Shown here one piece after another: positions 50,361-63,470 of a stretch of 64,000 bases of DNA (positions within the stretch are counted from its first letter, which is position 1; each line of letters starts with the position of its first letter). The stretch comes from Auanema rhodensis. Its lineage: Eukaryota > Nematoda > Chromadorea > Rhabditida > Rhabditidae. Under the pieces are notes generated by a model. The model searched no databases. It was not told the DNA's origin and was given only the letters and a program-made list of their open reading frames with translations. A program made the translations under genes and the position numbers. The stretch covers positions 5,394,001 through 5,458,000 of the forward strand of contig OZ059898.1 in the NCBI GenBank assembly GCA_964057225.1. The letters run 5' to 3'.

Positions 50361-51594
50361 TTTCTACCAGCAGGAGATGTAAAAAAATTTCCGTGCGTTG
50401 ATGTCGGTTTCATTTCCGTCAGAAATACATCAAACTTGAGTTTGAATCCTAAGGGGATTATCTATTTAAGAAAACTTTCTGGAGACTAGCCAATTTCAGA
50501 TTGAACTTATAGAATACGAGGAAAAAGAACAAGAACAAAATATTGAAATGTCAGAGGTTTCTGCACTTGATGCAGCTTCATGTTTATTGTTTTCTACATT
50601 TATCTTTTAAAATTTTCTATTTTTGTATGTTTAATATTCATGATGTTCTTGACTTTCATTTATCAAATTATCTTATACTTCCATGTTTTTGCTTTTATAG
50701 TCTCTTCCAATCCAATTCTAATCTTTACGTAGTTGAATATCTAGTTCAATTCTTACTTGAACTTCCAATTCACTTATGCTTTTACTTCAACTTTACTCAT
50801 AACATCTTTTTCTATATTTTTTCTTCAAATTATTAACTTCAAAACTTGATATTCAATTAACTTGCTTACTACTTCTTCATATTTATTATTTTCGTTTATA
50901 TATCGAAAAGCGTTGATTTTAAAAGTTTTTTTTTCCAGAAAGAATTATGGATAATATTAGATTTTCATGTCTTCTCAACAGTTCTCATCGTCAATATATC
51001 CTAAAAAGTTCATTCTAAGTTAGTTTTTATCTGAATATTTCTTGTCTTTCAAGAAAATTTGTTTGGAAATATATGTAAAAGTTGAACACAAAATCAGGTA
51101 GATCGATTGTAATATTACAATTTCGTTTTGAAAAGCTGAATTGAATATGACCTTTTTGTTTGAATCTATAGAGTAATCGAAGGAAGAAATACATAAAGTA
51201 GATAAAATATGCGTCATATGTATTTGAAAATCTAAAAATAACAAGAAAATAACTTTTTTAGCTAGTTCTTATTATATCTTTGACCAAGATAATGATAGAA
51301 TGGTCGAAGAGAGTAGGTGGATGAGATGCACCATGACCTATTGGTTCTTCAATTTTTCGTCTGCTCTTTCATTTCTTTTTATCTTGTTAAAAATAGACTA
51401 AAAGTGTCGTTGTTGTCAGACACTTTTGACAGATGATATGTGTCCTCTTTACTTTTCTTTCTATCTAACATATTTCTGAATCACATAACAGAGAGTTGAA
51501 GTAAGAAAACGAATTGATAAAGAGGGAATGAATTCTAGTGAAAGAAGATGTAATTATCTGAAAGAATGATAACAATAAGAAATATGAAACTTTA
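50361..51594. other. Desert segment with one exon-like stretch
   Basis: A strong acceptor (TTTTCTACCAG at 50370) is followed by 38 open codons ending in TAG at 50488 (peptide includes GDVKKFPCVDVGFISVRNT). It lacks an in-phase upstream exon. The rest is AT-rich with no supported feature. Confidence 0.25.
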
Positions 51595-51760
51595 GGAGAG
51601 AAAGGGAGAGAGAGGGAGGGGGAAAGAGAGAGATATATAGAGAGAAATAAAGATAGAGAGATTCAAAGAAAAAGAGGGAAATAAAATATACAAAGGTTAT
51701 AAGAGAGAATGAGAGAAAGAATGAGGTAAAAGTAAGAGAGAATAGATGGACTAAAACAAA
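51595..51760 (+). repeat. GA-rich purine tract
   Basis: Imperfect GA repeats over about 165 bp; the only large purine tract on the plus strand in the right desert apart from a short one at 52905-52930. Confidence 0.85.
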
Positions 51761-54510
51761 GATCAAGAAGGACATATAGCATATAACTAAGACAAGTAAC
51801 AACAAAAATAAACCGTTCACTACGTCAACTTCAATCCATAATGAATACGCCATTTGAACTTTTAGTTTGCGTGGGATATTTCAAAAGAATATTCATTTGA
51901 AATTAGCATAAAGTATAGTTAAAGGATAAATCAGAATCAAAATGATGATGTTTAATTGAACTTTCAGCTCTGATTCTTCTAAAGTCATTAAGTATACAAG
52001 AGAGATAGATAGAAATCATAAAAATATGAATATTTTATATAAAAGAGTTGAATTAAGAAATGAGATGACGATGATGATAGAAAACTACTTTTCTTATGTA
52101 TTATGGATCTTACTTTTCCAATTTTGGTCTTTTTTTATATTTAATATCAGATAAGATTGATTTCGTTTAGAAGGGAAACAGCAAATGATCAAATGAATAA
52201 TTGAAGAGAAGAAGAGGAATGATAACGAAAAGAAGTTTTCGGGATAAAGCAGATGAAGACAACGGCATAACATTGGGAAAATGGAGAAAATGAATGAAAA
52301 TAAGAAAAAGAAAGGGATTTAAAGAGATTTTATAAATTAAAGAGAGATAAAAGATAGATGGAGAGAATGAGAAGGATGACAAAAACTAGGGTGGAATTGA
52401 GTAGAATGAGACATGAGCAGATTGAAGCTATGACAGCTGAGGCAATAGGACGAGAAGAATAGATACGAGAACTAAGAAACAGGAGACACACTAAGACATA
52501 TACTTAATATTGTCCTTATCTTCACGCTTATAGTCATTTTTCGCTTTTTCTTTCAATTTTACTTTAGTTTTACTATTTCTTTCTGAAATCAAACCATCAA
52601 TTACATTTCATATGTGGCACTTGTGCTTCTATGAAATGTTTCAATGCTAAGGTTACGTTGTCATGTTCTCCTTTTCAGCTTGTGGGGCTTTTTTCAGAAA
52701 AAAAAACGCGAATAACGTATAATCGAGGAAACAGCCGTAAGATTTCATTGCCACTCGCTGCTTGTTTTCGTCTTTTCGACTCTTCGCTTTTATTTGTATT
52801 TTCTATTGTATACTTTTTTGGGAAAAAAAAGTATACGTTTATATGTTGAAACTTCACAGAAAAAGGATGAAATGACCGAGAACCTTAGAAATTTAGATAG
52901 AAAAAGAGAAAGAGAGAGAGAGAAATAAGGGAAAGGTTTTTACATTTTCTAATTTTTTTCTTGTTTTATTTATTCATTTTCTAATAGTACTTTATCTGAA
53001 AATACTTTACATCTTCATATGTTAATATCCATTTTGTTTTTTTTTGTTCTTTTAACAACCTATTCCAACTATTCAATTTTGATCTAATGCTTCATTTTTC
53101 TTTTCTTTCTGATCTCTCTCTTTCTCTTTTTCTCTCCTTCTTATTCATGTTGCTTCTCTTTTCCTATCTCCTCAACATTTCTGATATTTCTCTATTTCAA
53201 CCTACCTCATATTTCTTTCTTTGTTAAACTAATATTCAGCTTTTTCCAATCTCTCACCCTTTTCCGATATGATAATGAGAGTTGATGAAAAGGTTCTATA
53301 TGACTAGTGAATATGTTCAGATCATATCTCACATTTCTTGTCATGTAACTCGAATATGTCTTTTAAATTTTCTATTTATTCACATCATTGTTATGAATTT
53401 CACTCACTCAAATCACATCGTTCTTACTTATATACTTCAACATCTCATCTGGTCAATGAGATTTCAAATCCTCTCATGTTTGGAGATCAACGAGCTTCAT
53501 CTTGTAATCGTCATAATCATCTTCCCTTTCAGGCATTTAGTGTTCAAACTCAATTCTAATACTCTCACTTCATCTATACATGACTTCCATTTCAATATAA
53601 AACTTTCTCAAACCTCAATAGTTTCTAAATGACATTTTTGTTTTGTTTTAAGTTTTTATTCATTTATTAGTTATTTTTTGTTTCTTTACCAAACAAATAA
53701 ATTTTATGAATAAAACCGTATATAACATAGTTATTTCCAAGATTTCTTTTCTTTCAAAAATCATGTTCATCATAAATCTAAATACACATTACGAAAATTT
53801 TTATATGTTTGTTGTCTTTTCGTCAATTATGGTATAATCTTTTCAAAAATACTTTTAATGAGCTGCTTATTCGACCATTCTTTTCAGCTCAGACATGGTT
53901 TTACCTGTTTTTGTTTCCAGATAGTTTGGAGAAATAATTAATAGTTGTCTTCTTCCTAAAAATTATTTAATACTTACCAATAATCATTATATAAATTTAT
54001 ACAAATTTATACAAATTTATATAATTATTATTATTAATTTCCGTTTGTAATCAATTATTTTAATAATCTATTTTACTTTTTAACAATTTTAATATTTTAT
54101 TCGTTATAAATTTAAGAATAAAATCTTTTCTTTAAATATTTTTTATTTTACTTACTATACTATTTGTATTCGAAACTTTATATAAATTCTATCTTTATAT
54201 GCTGAAAGATCATGTTTAAATCTACTCATCCGATAACAATTTAATTTATATTAACGGACAATATATCAAATATCATGTAAAATATTTTTTTTTCTTATTT
54301 TTCTTTTTACATTTATAATTTTCTTCATTTTTCATGTTATTTCAATTATATAATTCTTTATACATTTCCTTATTTCAGAATTTTCTTCTGGGTTCAGTTA
54401 TCGAAAGTTTTAGAAAAGTCTAGATTGTTTAGTGGGATAACCCCCTCATCACAAAGCTAAAAATGCCGGTTAGTTTGTTTTTCTATTAATTTCAATATAA
54501 TATTTATATA

Positions 54511-54544
<34 letters not shown>

Positions 54545-55360
54545 TTATTTATATTGTTAGAAATATATGTAAAAAATAAAACAAAGAAAGACTAAATTAA
54601 AAAGTCTTATGGCTACAAACATGCGGTTAACTATGAAAGACTAAGTTTTTTTTTCTTCTCAATTACCCTCATCATCAGAACCAGATTTTTTATATTTCTT
54701 TTTCTTATTATAAACAAAAACAAATTATTAATTTCAATTTCTATAGAATTTAAAGATTATTCTTAATTACTTCTCAATTTTTATTTCAACTGCTCCTTAA
54801 AAATATATTGTTAGTACTATTATTCATATACAAATATTTCTTATATAGTCATATATTCTTCATTTTCCATTTTCATATATATATATATATATAGAAATAA
54901 GATAATATAATATAAATATAAATATATTATATTTAACCAATAATCTTTAAATCCCCTAAATTCATTAAATTGAACCGGAACATATTGCTAGTCTTCAGGT
55001 AATAACAGTTCATTGACCAACGGAAGCTCATTTATTCTTTCAAAACTTTATAAATATATAAATCTTTTTGTTTAATCTAAGGGTTTTAGATCATCTTTCA
55101 AGCTTATGTTGTTGTTACTTTTTTTAAAAAGTTTTTTCTTCAGTTCATCTTTCTAATTTTAGATTTTGAAACAATAAATGTATTTATTATAATAAACAAA
55201 TATATTATATTTAGTTTGTAATTAATAAAAAATAATTTATCCAATTACTATATGAAAACTATATAAACGTTCACATTTCTATTTTTATCTTCAAATCTTA
55301 GTTTTCAGTTTCAATGTTCAATAACTATTACATTCTATTTCTTCTCCCTTTTCAATCTTT
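51761..55360. other. AT-rich desert segment, no gene seen
   Basis: Contains a 29-bp hairpin at 52808-52836, a T/C tract at 53095-53170, three copies of a 10-bp unit near ACAAATTTAT at 53991-54020 and a TA run at 54517-54541. Open frames at 53282-53632 lack supporting motifs. Confidence 0.45.
52808..52836. repeat. Perfect inverted repeat (hairpin)
   Basis: Arms GTATACTTTTTT and AAAAAAGTATAC flank a 5-bp loop GGGAA. It could be a chance palindrome or a remnant of a small inverted-repeat element. Confidence 0.6.
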
Positions 55361-55366
55361 CTATCC

Positions 55367-55375
55367 CCTCTCTCT

Positions 55376-55427
<52 letters not shown>

Positions 55428-55432
55428 TTCTA
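55367..55432 (+). repeat. (CT)n microsatellite
   Basis: CT dinucleotide runs with two TTT interruptions. Confidence 0.95.
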
Positions 55433-58400
55433 TTTTACTTTTCATTATATACTATATTCTCTATCTTTGTTATACATATTTGTTATGACATTTATGGAAA
55501 TCAAAAAGAAGTAACCAAGCTGATGAAAAGCAAATCAATTTTTAGGAAAAAATGATGAAGTAAAATGCTTCATGGACTTATTATATGACAGCTTTTTCCT
55601 TCATAACGGACTCTTCTTCACATTTGACAATGTTTTTTGACAAATTGTCATCACCATTTTTGATTTACTGATTTGTTTTTTCCTTCACTTCCTTCTTTTA
55701 TCGTTTCCATGCTCTTCTTCAGCTTTTTTCCGTATTTTTTTAATTGCATCAAAGGTTGGTTTTCATCATTAAAACTATTATTAAATTCTTTTTCTTCTTC
55801 ATCTTCTTCTCAATAATAATTTTTTTTCTTCGTTGAATTACTTTTACTATTCTTATCTTCTTCTTTTACGTTTCTTTCCATCATATCTTCAATTTTATTC
55901 TTCTTTAACTTCCATCAAGTTCTTTTGCAAAATCTATTACTTCTTCTTCATCTTCTATATGCTTCAAACTTACTATTCGCCTCTTTAAGCAAATGTTCGC
56001 TCACTTAGAGTTACAACCCTGTTTGAGCAAAAACTCAACAGCTCATTTAGGTTTCCATTCCACATCCATTCTTTTAACCGATTACCCTTGAGCAGTTTAA
56101 CTAATTTTTGTTATTTGTTGACCAAGTTTTGCTGTATCTCTTCTTCATTTTTCGTTCTTCATGATTGTCGTCATTGACATCATCATCATCGGAAGAATAA
56201 GAAGACGTATAGTTATATAAGCTGAATTGCTTTGTAACTAGTTTTACACATAAATAAACAAAAACATTATAATTAATATAGTTAAAATTATTTATTTTAT
56301 TTTGCATTCGGTCAATGAATTGTCTTTTATCTATCTTCATACCTACTCAAGTTTTTTAGTTCATCTCAGAAATTGAGTGAGAAAATCAATTATTTCCTCT
56401 TCACATACTTATTTCATTCAATAATTTATTTTCTATCAAATATTATGTTTTACTTTTCAAAATTTTAATTATGAATTATATTATATTATTTATAAAATAT
56501 ATGATTCACTATTATTATTCATTCTATATGTATATCAATAAGTTTTTTTTATAAACTATATTTATAATTAATATAATATATGTTAAAAAACAATTAAACT
56601 TGTTAAAAAACAGTTCAACCTAAGTTGAAACTTGTTTTTTTCCTTTTTTGCCATATCTCATTAGAAAATAAAATATAAGAAATGAGCCAAAAGTCGTTGA
56701 AACGTCATGAGATCTTATTGCCCTGAGGCAGTATTGACATGTTGTAAGTGACTTAAGATGTTTCATATATCTTAAAAATATTGTTCTATTCTAAACGTAT
56801 ACTAAGATAAAGAATAAAACTATATCATATAGTTAATAAGATGATTTATATATAAAAAAAAAAACATTTTTGATAAAATAAAAAATTTTTATTGAAAAAA
56901 CAATAATCTTATGAGAATATTTAATCGTTAGGATTAAATACTTACATTATGTCTTTATATATTATATAATTAAATTTTTTTTATCAATTTATATATATAT
57001 AAATATTCTTTTTAAAAAAATTAAAATGAACGATATTTTTATTTTTTGTCTAACTATATATAAAATGATATAAATAAAATTTTATTAATAAATTTATTTT
57101 GAATAAATATATTGATATCAAATAATTAAATATATAATATTATAATATAATAAATATATTTAGAAAATTATTTCTAATAGTAATATTAATATCATTTTTC
57201 ATTTTACTATTTTCAAATAAAATAAAAAAAAGATATTATATTGAGCATATTAGTTATATAATTATTATATTTATTATTCAAATAAATATATTTTCTAGAT
57301 AATAACCTATTTATAAATGCTTTTCATATAAACTTGGTGTGAGTTTTTGTTCAAAGGCATTTTTACCAGCTCGTCAATCAAATTGTCTTGACGAACAGAA
57401 CGTGATGATGGAAAATGAAAAGATCAGGCTATTCCCTCCACAGATGTCATATATCTAGTTAACAGATAAACGTTTTTTATTTTTTTTTTTTTTGAAACAG
57501 CAAATCGAAAACGTTTACGGAGTTATAGCTTGTATCAACTTATATATATATATAATATGTAAAAAGATGAGATATAATAATATTATATATAAACTAAAAA
57601 GAAAAAATTTTAAAATATTCTTCTACTTCTAATACGCTAAAATTCATTTCTTTTGCTATTTCCTTGTTCAAAAAGGTTTTTTTTGAAATTGCTGTGACTA
57701 ATTTTGCAAAAATCTATGTGGACAAGGTTTTACTGAGAAACATAATGAAATCCGATTAACTATAAAATTTGAAATAGATGAGATAGTAAAAACATCATTC
57801 AATACTTTGTGCTTTCAAGTTTTTTGAAGATGAGGAAGAAGAATTAATTTTTTCCAGTAATAAAGTTCATAAACACTAAGTTTTGTTCAGTAATCTGCTT
57901 CATATTTACAAATTGTTAGCGAAAATCGTGTGTGAGAAAGAATCTGATTCTTAGCATCATTAGTAAGCTTCTGGCACAGCTGCTACTTCTTGTGCCTGCG
58001 CTAACCCTCGAGGTGTGAAAATGTCCTAAGGCATTATTCTGCTAAAACTTTAAAAACTTGTGCCGCAATCAAGCTTTTCAAGTTTATTACAGGACTTCAT
58101 ATTCATGAAGTAGCAAATGTTGAAGCTTATCACATGTATCTCTAATCATTCAGGAAGAACATATTGTTTAAAGAAAAAAAAAAGAAAAATAATAATACAA
58201 ATACTAAAAATATAAAAATAAATTAAAAAGATAATCTTTAATTTATATATTTTAAATAAAATATTAAATAACCAATGTAGTATAGTTTAATAGTTTATCA
58301 TCTTTTCTTATATTTATTATATTTATATTTTTCATATAATATAAAACAAAATTAAAGTTTATTATTCAAATATAAGCAAACATACTTGAATATTATATTC

Positions 58401-58850
58401 TTATTTGAACAAAAAAAAAACAAAAATTGTAAAGAATTAAATGAAAGATTGTTTAGAATAAATTGCAAATAAAAGATATTGATGATTGTATTTTTCATTA
58501 AACAATCTGATTTTTGATAAATTTTTTTATTTAACAAGAATAAACGAAAGAGAGAGAATTAATTTATGACTTGTTCTTATAAAAACAGTTTCGAATGGGT
58601 ATGATCAAAACGAAATTCAGGTCAGCTGTTGATATTCAATGTACTATTTACTAGATTAGCAACAGCAGTTGACGGATAAACGCCTGTCATGACTAGTGGG
58701 AATGAGATAAACCTTGCTTGATAAAAATCTCATGAAAAATCTTTTCGTGTAGTTCTATTTCTTTATTTTGCACTAGATATTACTACTTATTTCAATTTTA
58801 CTTCTTATTTTTCTTTTTATTCTCTTTCATTTTTTAAAAAATGTTTTTTG
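55433..58850. other. AT-rich desert segment with exon-like islands
   Basis: Pyrimidine-rich TTC/TCA sequence at 55700-55960, then AT-rich. Exon-like stretches are a plus-strand frame ending at 56095, and one from an acceptor at 57369 (CATTTTTACCAG) to a TAG at 57458. AP-2-like words occur at 56720-56729 and 58025-58031. No gene can be assembled. Confidence 0.35.
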
Positions 58851-58853
58851 TAC

Positions 58854-58854
58854 T

Positions 58855-58894
<40 letters not shown>

Positions 58895-58945
58895 TCTTTC
58901 ACTCTTATAATTTTTCTTTATCTCTCTCTCTCTCCTTCTCTCTTA
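58854..58945 (+). repeat. (CT)n microsatellite
   Basis: CT run of about 35 bp plus a second, shorter run, separated by T-rich sequence. Confidence 0.95.
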
Positions 58946-61218
58946 TTATTTTTTATCTCTCTCTGCTCACTTTGTAATCTAAACAAGTTTACCTAAAATT
59001 AAGCAAAGATGACTAAACTATCGAATATTAGATTTTCTGCTGCATACTCTTGCTATTCATTCAAGTTTTTATTCAAAACTTAAATTATACAAATCTCTAT
59101 TTAATTATTTAATTAATCATTAATAATTATGAACTATGTTCTTTATGTTGATTTCATGTTTGGATATTAGTACTGGTACGCATGTTCTATCAACTTTTAT
59201 TTTGAAAATAAAAGTGAAGCATGCATATAGATCGTTGGCTATTTTGATCTATTTTGTTCTATTTTTAACTTTGTTATACATATAGTTAACAACTGCATAA
59301 CATTCACCAAAAGCTTTGTTTATTAGAAGGTGTAAAGGCAAGTATCACAAGAAATCAAAGCCTTTGTCAGATCAGGACATACCTGTCCTTGTCATTTAAG
59401 CTTTCTGTCGATTCATAGTCTCTTTTACTCTACTATGTAGTTCAGGATGTCTATACTACGATGCGGTCAGAAACATGCCTCTTTCTATTATGAGCAGCTT
59501 GCTAAATTGTCTGAGGGCACATTTACGCTATTATTGTCAATGACAACTTTGCTCTCCATCTCCTCCCTCACATTGCCATATTTGGAAACACTTCGACATG
59601 TCGACAAGTTCAAACTGCAATTCATCCTTATATAAAAAGAAAAAAGGGCATTAAGATCTTTAGTTATATGTATATAATATTCCTCTTAACCACTTGTTCT
59701 TTTTCTTTTTTGATAGAAATTCTTTCTTAAAAAGTGTCTTTACTTTTCATTTCTCAACAATTATATGATTTGCAATGAGAGTTAAGTACAAGATACTTTA
59801 TTAAACTTAAAAACGATGACAATCACGAGAAATAGAAATAAATCACTTGTAAGACACTAGTAAATCGATCCTGTTATTGAGATTTTTCAAGATGATGACT
59901 GAATCTTGAGCTGAGTTCGGTGACATCAGATTCCATGAAATTATATTTACTAACGATTCTTACTAGTATTTGATTATTCACCATATAGCGTGATACTTTA
60001 AATAATCTGTCAGTCAGTTTTGGCACACATCTCACCAATCTTATCTATAACTTCATAAATTTCTTTAGTATAACATGCATTTACTTTTGATGGAATCCTT
60101 TCCATTTTTTTTTGTGAAAACGACCAAAAAATTATTTTTTCTCAAATGGGCAATCTAACTGGCTAGATAATCTAGCTAGCTAGCTTTTCTATCTATCTTA
60201 TATCTATCTATCTACTCCTTCTTAGTGTCTCTTGAGTTTCAGTCTCATGTTTTTCGAGTAGCATCTTACTCGTCGACTTCATTCTACTTTTCCTTCTTAT
60301 TTTTCTCCCGTTTTTTCAAAATTGTCTAATAGTTGTCAACTCATTTTCCACCATCATCGCCATCATAAGAACTTCTAAAAAATTTTTGCTTTTTAGAAAA
60401 TTTCGTTGATCGGCTTAGCGCTAAACCTCGAATAGAATTCATCGGTGCATTTGAGAACTTGTTGAGCTTCAAAGACCACAATGACTTCTCTTCATCAATT
60501 TTTCCGGATGAAAAAAAAATTTAAATTAATTTTGCATATCATATAGCATATTGAACATAAATTACTATTTATATTGCTAATTCTATACTATATATAGATA
60601 TACTTGATGCAATATTCTTCGTGTTGATTCAATCCATTTGGTGGAAAATATATTTTTTCAACTATAAGGAATATATCATTCTATTTTTAGTTTTTAGAAT
60701 TTTTTTTATTCTTTAAAAAGTTTTTTATATTCATATTGATTTTTTAAAAAATAAAAAAACATTTCAAATACATTTTTATCTTTTTTTTGTGTTTTCAAAA
60801 AAATAAAATATCTTGCAAATTGATGTTACTTGCTTGTACCTGAGTAATCTTTAACTTTTATTGGTTGATCACTTTGCTTCAGACATAAACATCTATTTGA
60901 AAATTTTTTTTGTTCACATTTGGTCTTTAGATCCATTTATCTCCTAATTCTTTCATTACCTCTTTTTCCTTTTTTTTTGTTTCTTTCTATCATTTTATTT
61001 CTCTTTTAGTCTTCCATCATATAGTTATCTCTTTTTCACTTTTTTTTCAACATATATAGATATAAAGATATATTTTTTTATTTTTTTTATAAAATAAATA
61101 TCCTTTTCATGTATTTCACATATCTTCTTCCGTATATTCATTTTTGGCCAATTTTCGCATATATTCATCTTTCAATTCATTTCTTAACTCACAATCCTGA
61201 CTCTCCTGTTCCGATCAA
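58946..61218. other. AT-rich desert segment, no established gene
   Basis: A 62-codon plus-strand ORF at 59447-59635 starts one base after an acceptor-like GTTCAG and contains a CTGAGGGCA word. CTAG/TATC short repeats lie at 60165-60215. Nothing is established. Confidence 0.35.
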
Positions 61219-61585
61219 ATGCCTAATTTCCGAAGATTTGGCTTCTTGGTGAATCAACAACTCTACGCGTTAGGCTTGTATCCTACGCATGAGTATGCTA
61301 CAACATGATTGCCTTAGGTCATGTATTTGCATCATAATTCAGGATATTAAATAATTCCGTCTACTTTCTTGCAATTTTTAACATCAAAAATAGAAATTTT
61401 TACCAGCTTTATATATCAGTGTTATTCACATTCATTTCATTGCTTGTTCAAAACCAAAATTTTTAAAGAATTTGCCAATTGCTCGTAATGTTGCTTTTGG
61501 TTTAGCTGCTTGGGCAACCACTATTCTTCTTCCATTATATCTAATCTGTTTTACGAGCAAAGGAAGTTTGAAAGCTTCTAAATGA
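61219..61585 (+). other. Candidate two-exon small membrane protein
   Basis: ATG at 61219, exon to 61292 (donor GTATGC), acceptor TATATCAG at 61419, exon 61420-61585 ending TGA; phase is kept, giving 79 aa. The second exon has codons like the established genes (GCT, GTT, GGT, CGT) and encodes a clear single membrane segment (NVAFGLAAWATTILLPLYLI) followed by a Lys-rich tail. Alternative splicing out of 61565-61610 would add a basic exon with a GTAAGC donor, so the true 3' structure is uncertain. The size and single helix would suit a small organelle membrane subunit, but I recognise no family. Chance cannot be ruled out. Confidence 0.3.
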
Positions 61586-62395
61586 TTTCCTTATGGGCTA
61601 AATTCAGAAAAAAAGCACAACCGGTCACAACAGTTATTTTGGTCCAAACTGACCAAATTACGTTGTAAGCATGTGAATATAAATAAAATGAGATTTAATT
61701 CATTATTGAAGAAAAAAAGAAATATATAAATATCTGTATATAACTATACATAACTATATACATATATATAACTATATATAGCTATATGTATATATTCATT
61801 CTTCTTAACTATACAAATTAAGTAAAAGTATAATTACATACATATATGTATGTATGCATATAAGGCTTAAATTCTATTTTTATCTTTCAGTTTTGTTTCA
61901 AATAACTCTAAGAACTTCTCTGTATGCATTACGTACTTTTAAGATCGTACAAGCTCAATGTTTTCTTCTAGAACATTTCGTTTTGTTCTTTGCTATCTTT
62001 TTCATTTGATCTAGAGAAAAGTCATGATATGAATACGTTAACTACATATACATACATACATTTAATAGATACTATATCATTCATTTAATTCGTTTGTATA
62101 TATTATACTATTCAAATTCATTTTCTTCTTTATACTATATATATATATATATATATATATATCTTTATTCTCATTTTCTTATTCTTTCTTTTCTCTTCAA
62201 TTTTTATTGAAAGCAAAATGGATGACGTTATTCATCCATTTGTATAAGTATTCTCTTCCATATTCTTTCTATCAATATCCTCACTTCCCGTTAACCAGTA
62301 GTAGTATCTCTAACCATCCCCATCATCGTCATTATCATTCATCACTTTCAATATATATTTACCAAATATAGGTTCTTTCTATTCATTTAAGCGAC
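61586..62395. other. AT-rich desert segment, no gene seen
   Basis: Contains TA/TATG runs (61735-61795, 62138-62162). An open stretch follows an acceptor at about 61890; it could extend the candidate just upstream, but this is not secure. Confidence 0.35.
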
Positions 62396-62396
62396 A

Positions 62397-62606
62397 TCAA
62401 GCGTATTCCAGTTTACAGAACAAATATCCTCCGGCAATTTCCGCCCTTTGGTTCGTATGTGAAGTTTTTTTCTTATCTCTTGCGCTAGGTCTTTGAACAT
62501 CATGAAATATAAATATTTCTTCTCTTATTAGGCGGAAGTAATGACTGTTGCGAATGAAGGGGGTGGGTTCACGTGCATTTTCACGTGTGACTGATTTCCA
62601 TGACAT
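62397..62606 (-). other. Candidate small ORF (69 aa) over two E-boxes
   Basis: A minus-strand ORF from ATG at 62606 to TGA encodes a hydrophilic basic peptide starting MSWKSVTRENAREPTPFIRN. The region is GC-richer than its flanks. Its start overlaps two CACGTG E-boxes (62570-62575 and 62582-62587), so the conservation signal, if any, could be regulatory and not coding. No domain or splice signal is seen. Confidence 0.25.
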
Positions 62607-63433
62607 GAAGACATTAGCGTTTTGCACTACCTTTGACTCTCAACTTGCATTTTTTTCCGTAATATTTGATGTAAAAAAGAATTTTCGAAAGAGAAAACTT
62701 TAAAAAACATCATATTGAAATGGGGCTGACATCAATTTGCTCATACATCTTCTTATTTAAAACATCAGAACTCAATTGAACCTGATGTGACAATATAGAA
62801 TATTAAAAGCAACATAGAGACAATGAGCAGAAAAGAAATGAACAAAACGTATATGTCCTAAGAGCAATCAACAATTGAAAACACAAAATATCAATCTGTC
62901 ATCTGTCCATCTTCAGAAACTATTTGAAGCTGTTTCAATTTAGCCTCAACAAATGAACGTATTGCCCTCAGGCACGTTTAGAAGGTTATGTCAGAATCTT
63001 TCAGCCCGATTGGTTTCTATGAACGATTCTTTCAACTTTTTGCCAACTAGCTCATATCATGAATTCTGCATTCGTTTTCAGTTCAAAGTGGATTACTGAT
63101 GGTGCTATACTAGATGATGTTGATGAAAAGCCAATTGGCTTTTTTTATTTTTTAACATTCACATGATGATGAAGATAGAAGACGGTGCTGATCATCGTGA
63201 TCATGATCATCTTCATCATTATAATTAACCTCATTATATATTTTTAAATGTTTTTTCTGTTTCCTCAAATATAATAAACACAAAGTTTTTGTTTTATTTT
63301 CAATTGTTATCATGATGGTGGTTAAATCTGTTATTTCCAATTTTCATTGCCATCGTCAATTCACTAACAACAGATTTTTGGGTAGGAAACAAATCATTTT
63401 CATCATCATTTCTCTTCTTCTTTTTCTTATTCT

Positions 63434-63470
<37 letters not shown>

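Noticed and set aside
61270-61275. TTAGGC nematode telomere unit
   Set aside because: A single copy only; not a telomeric array.
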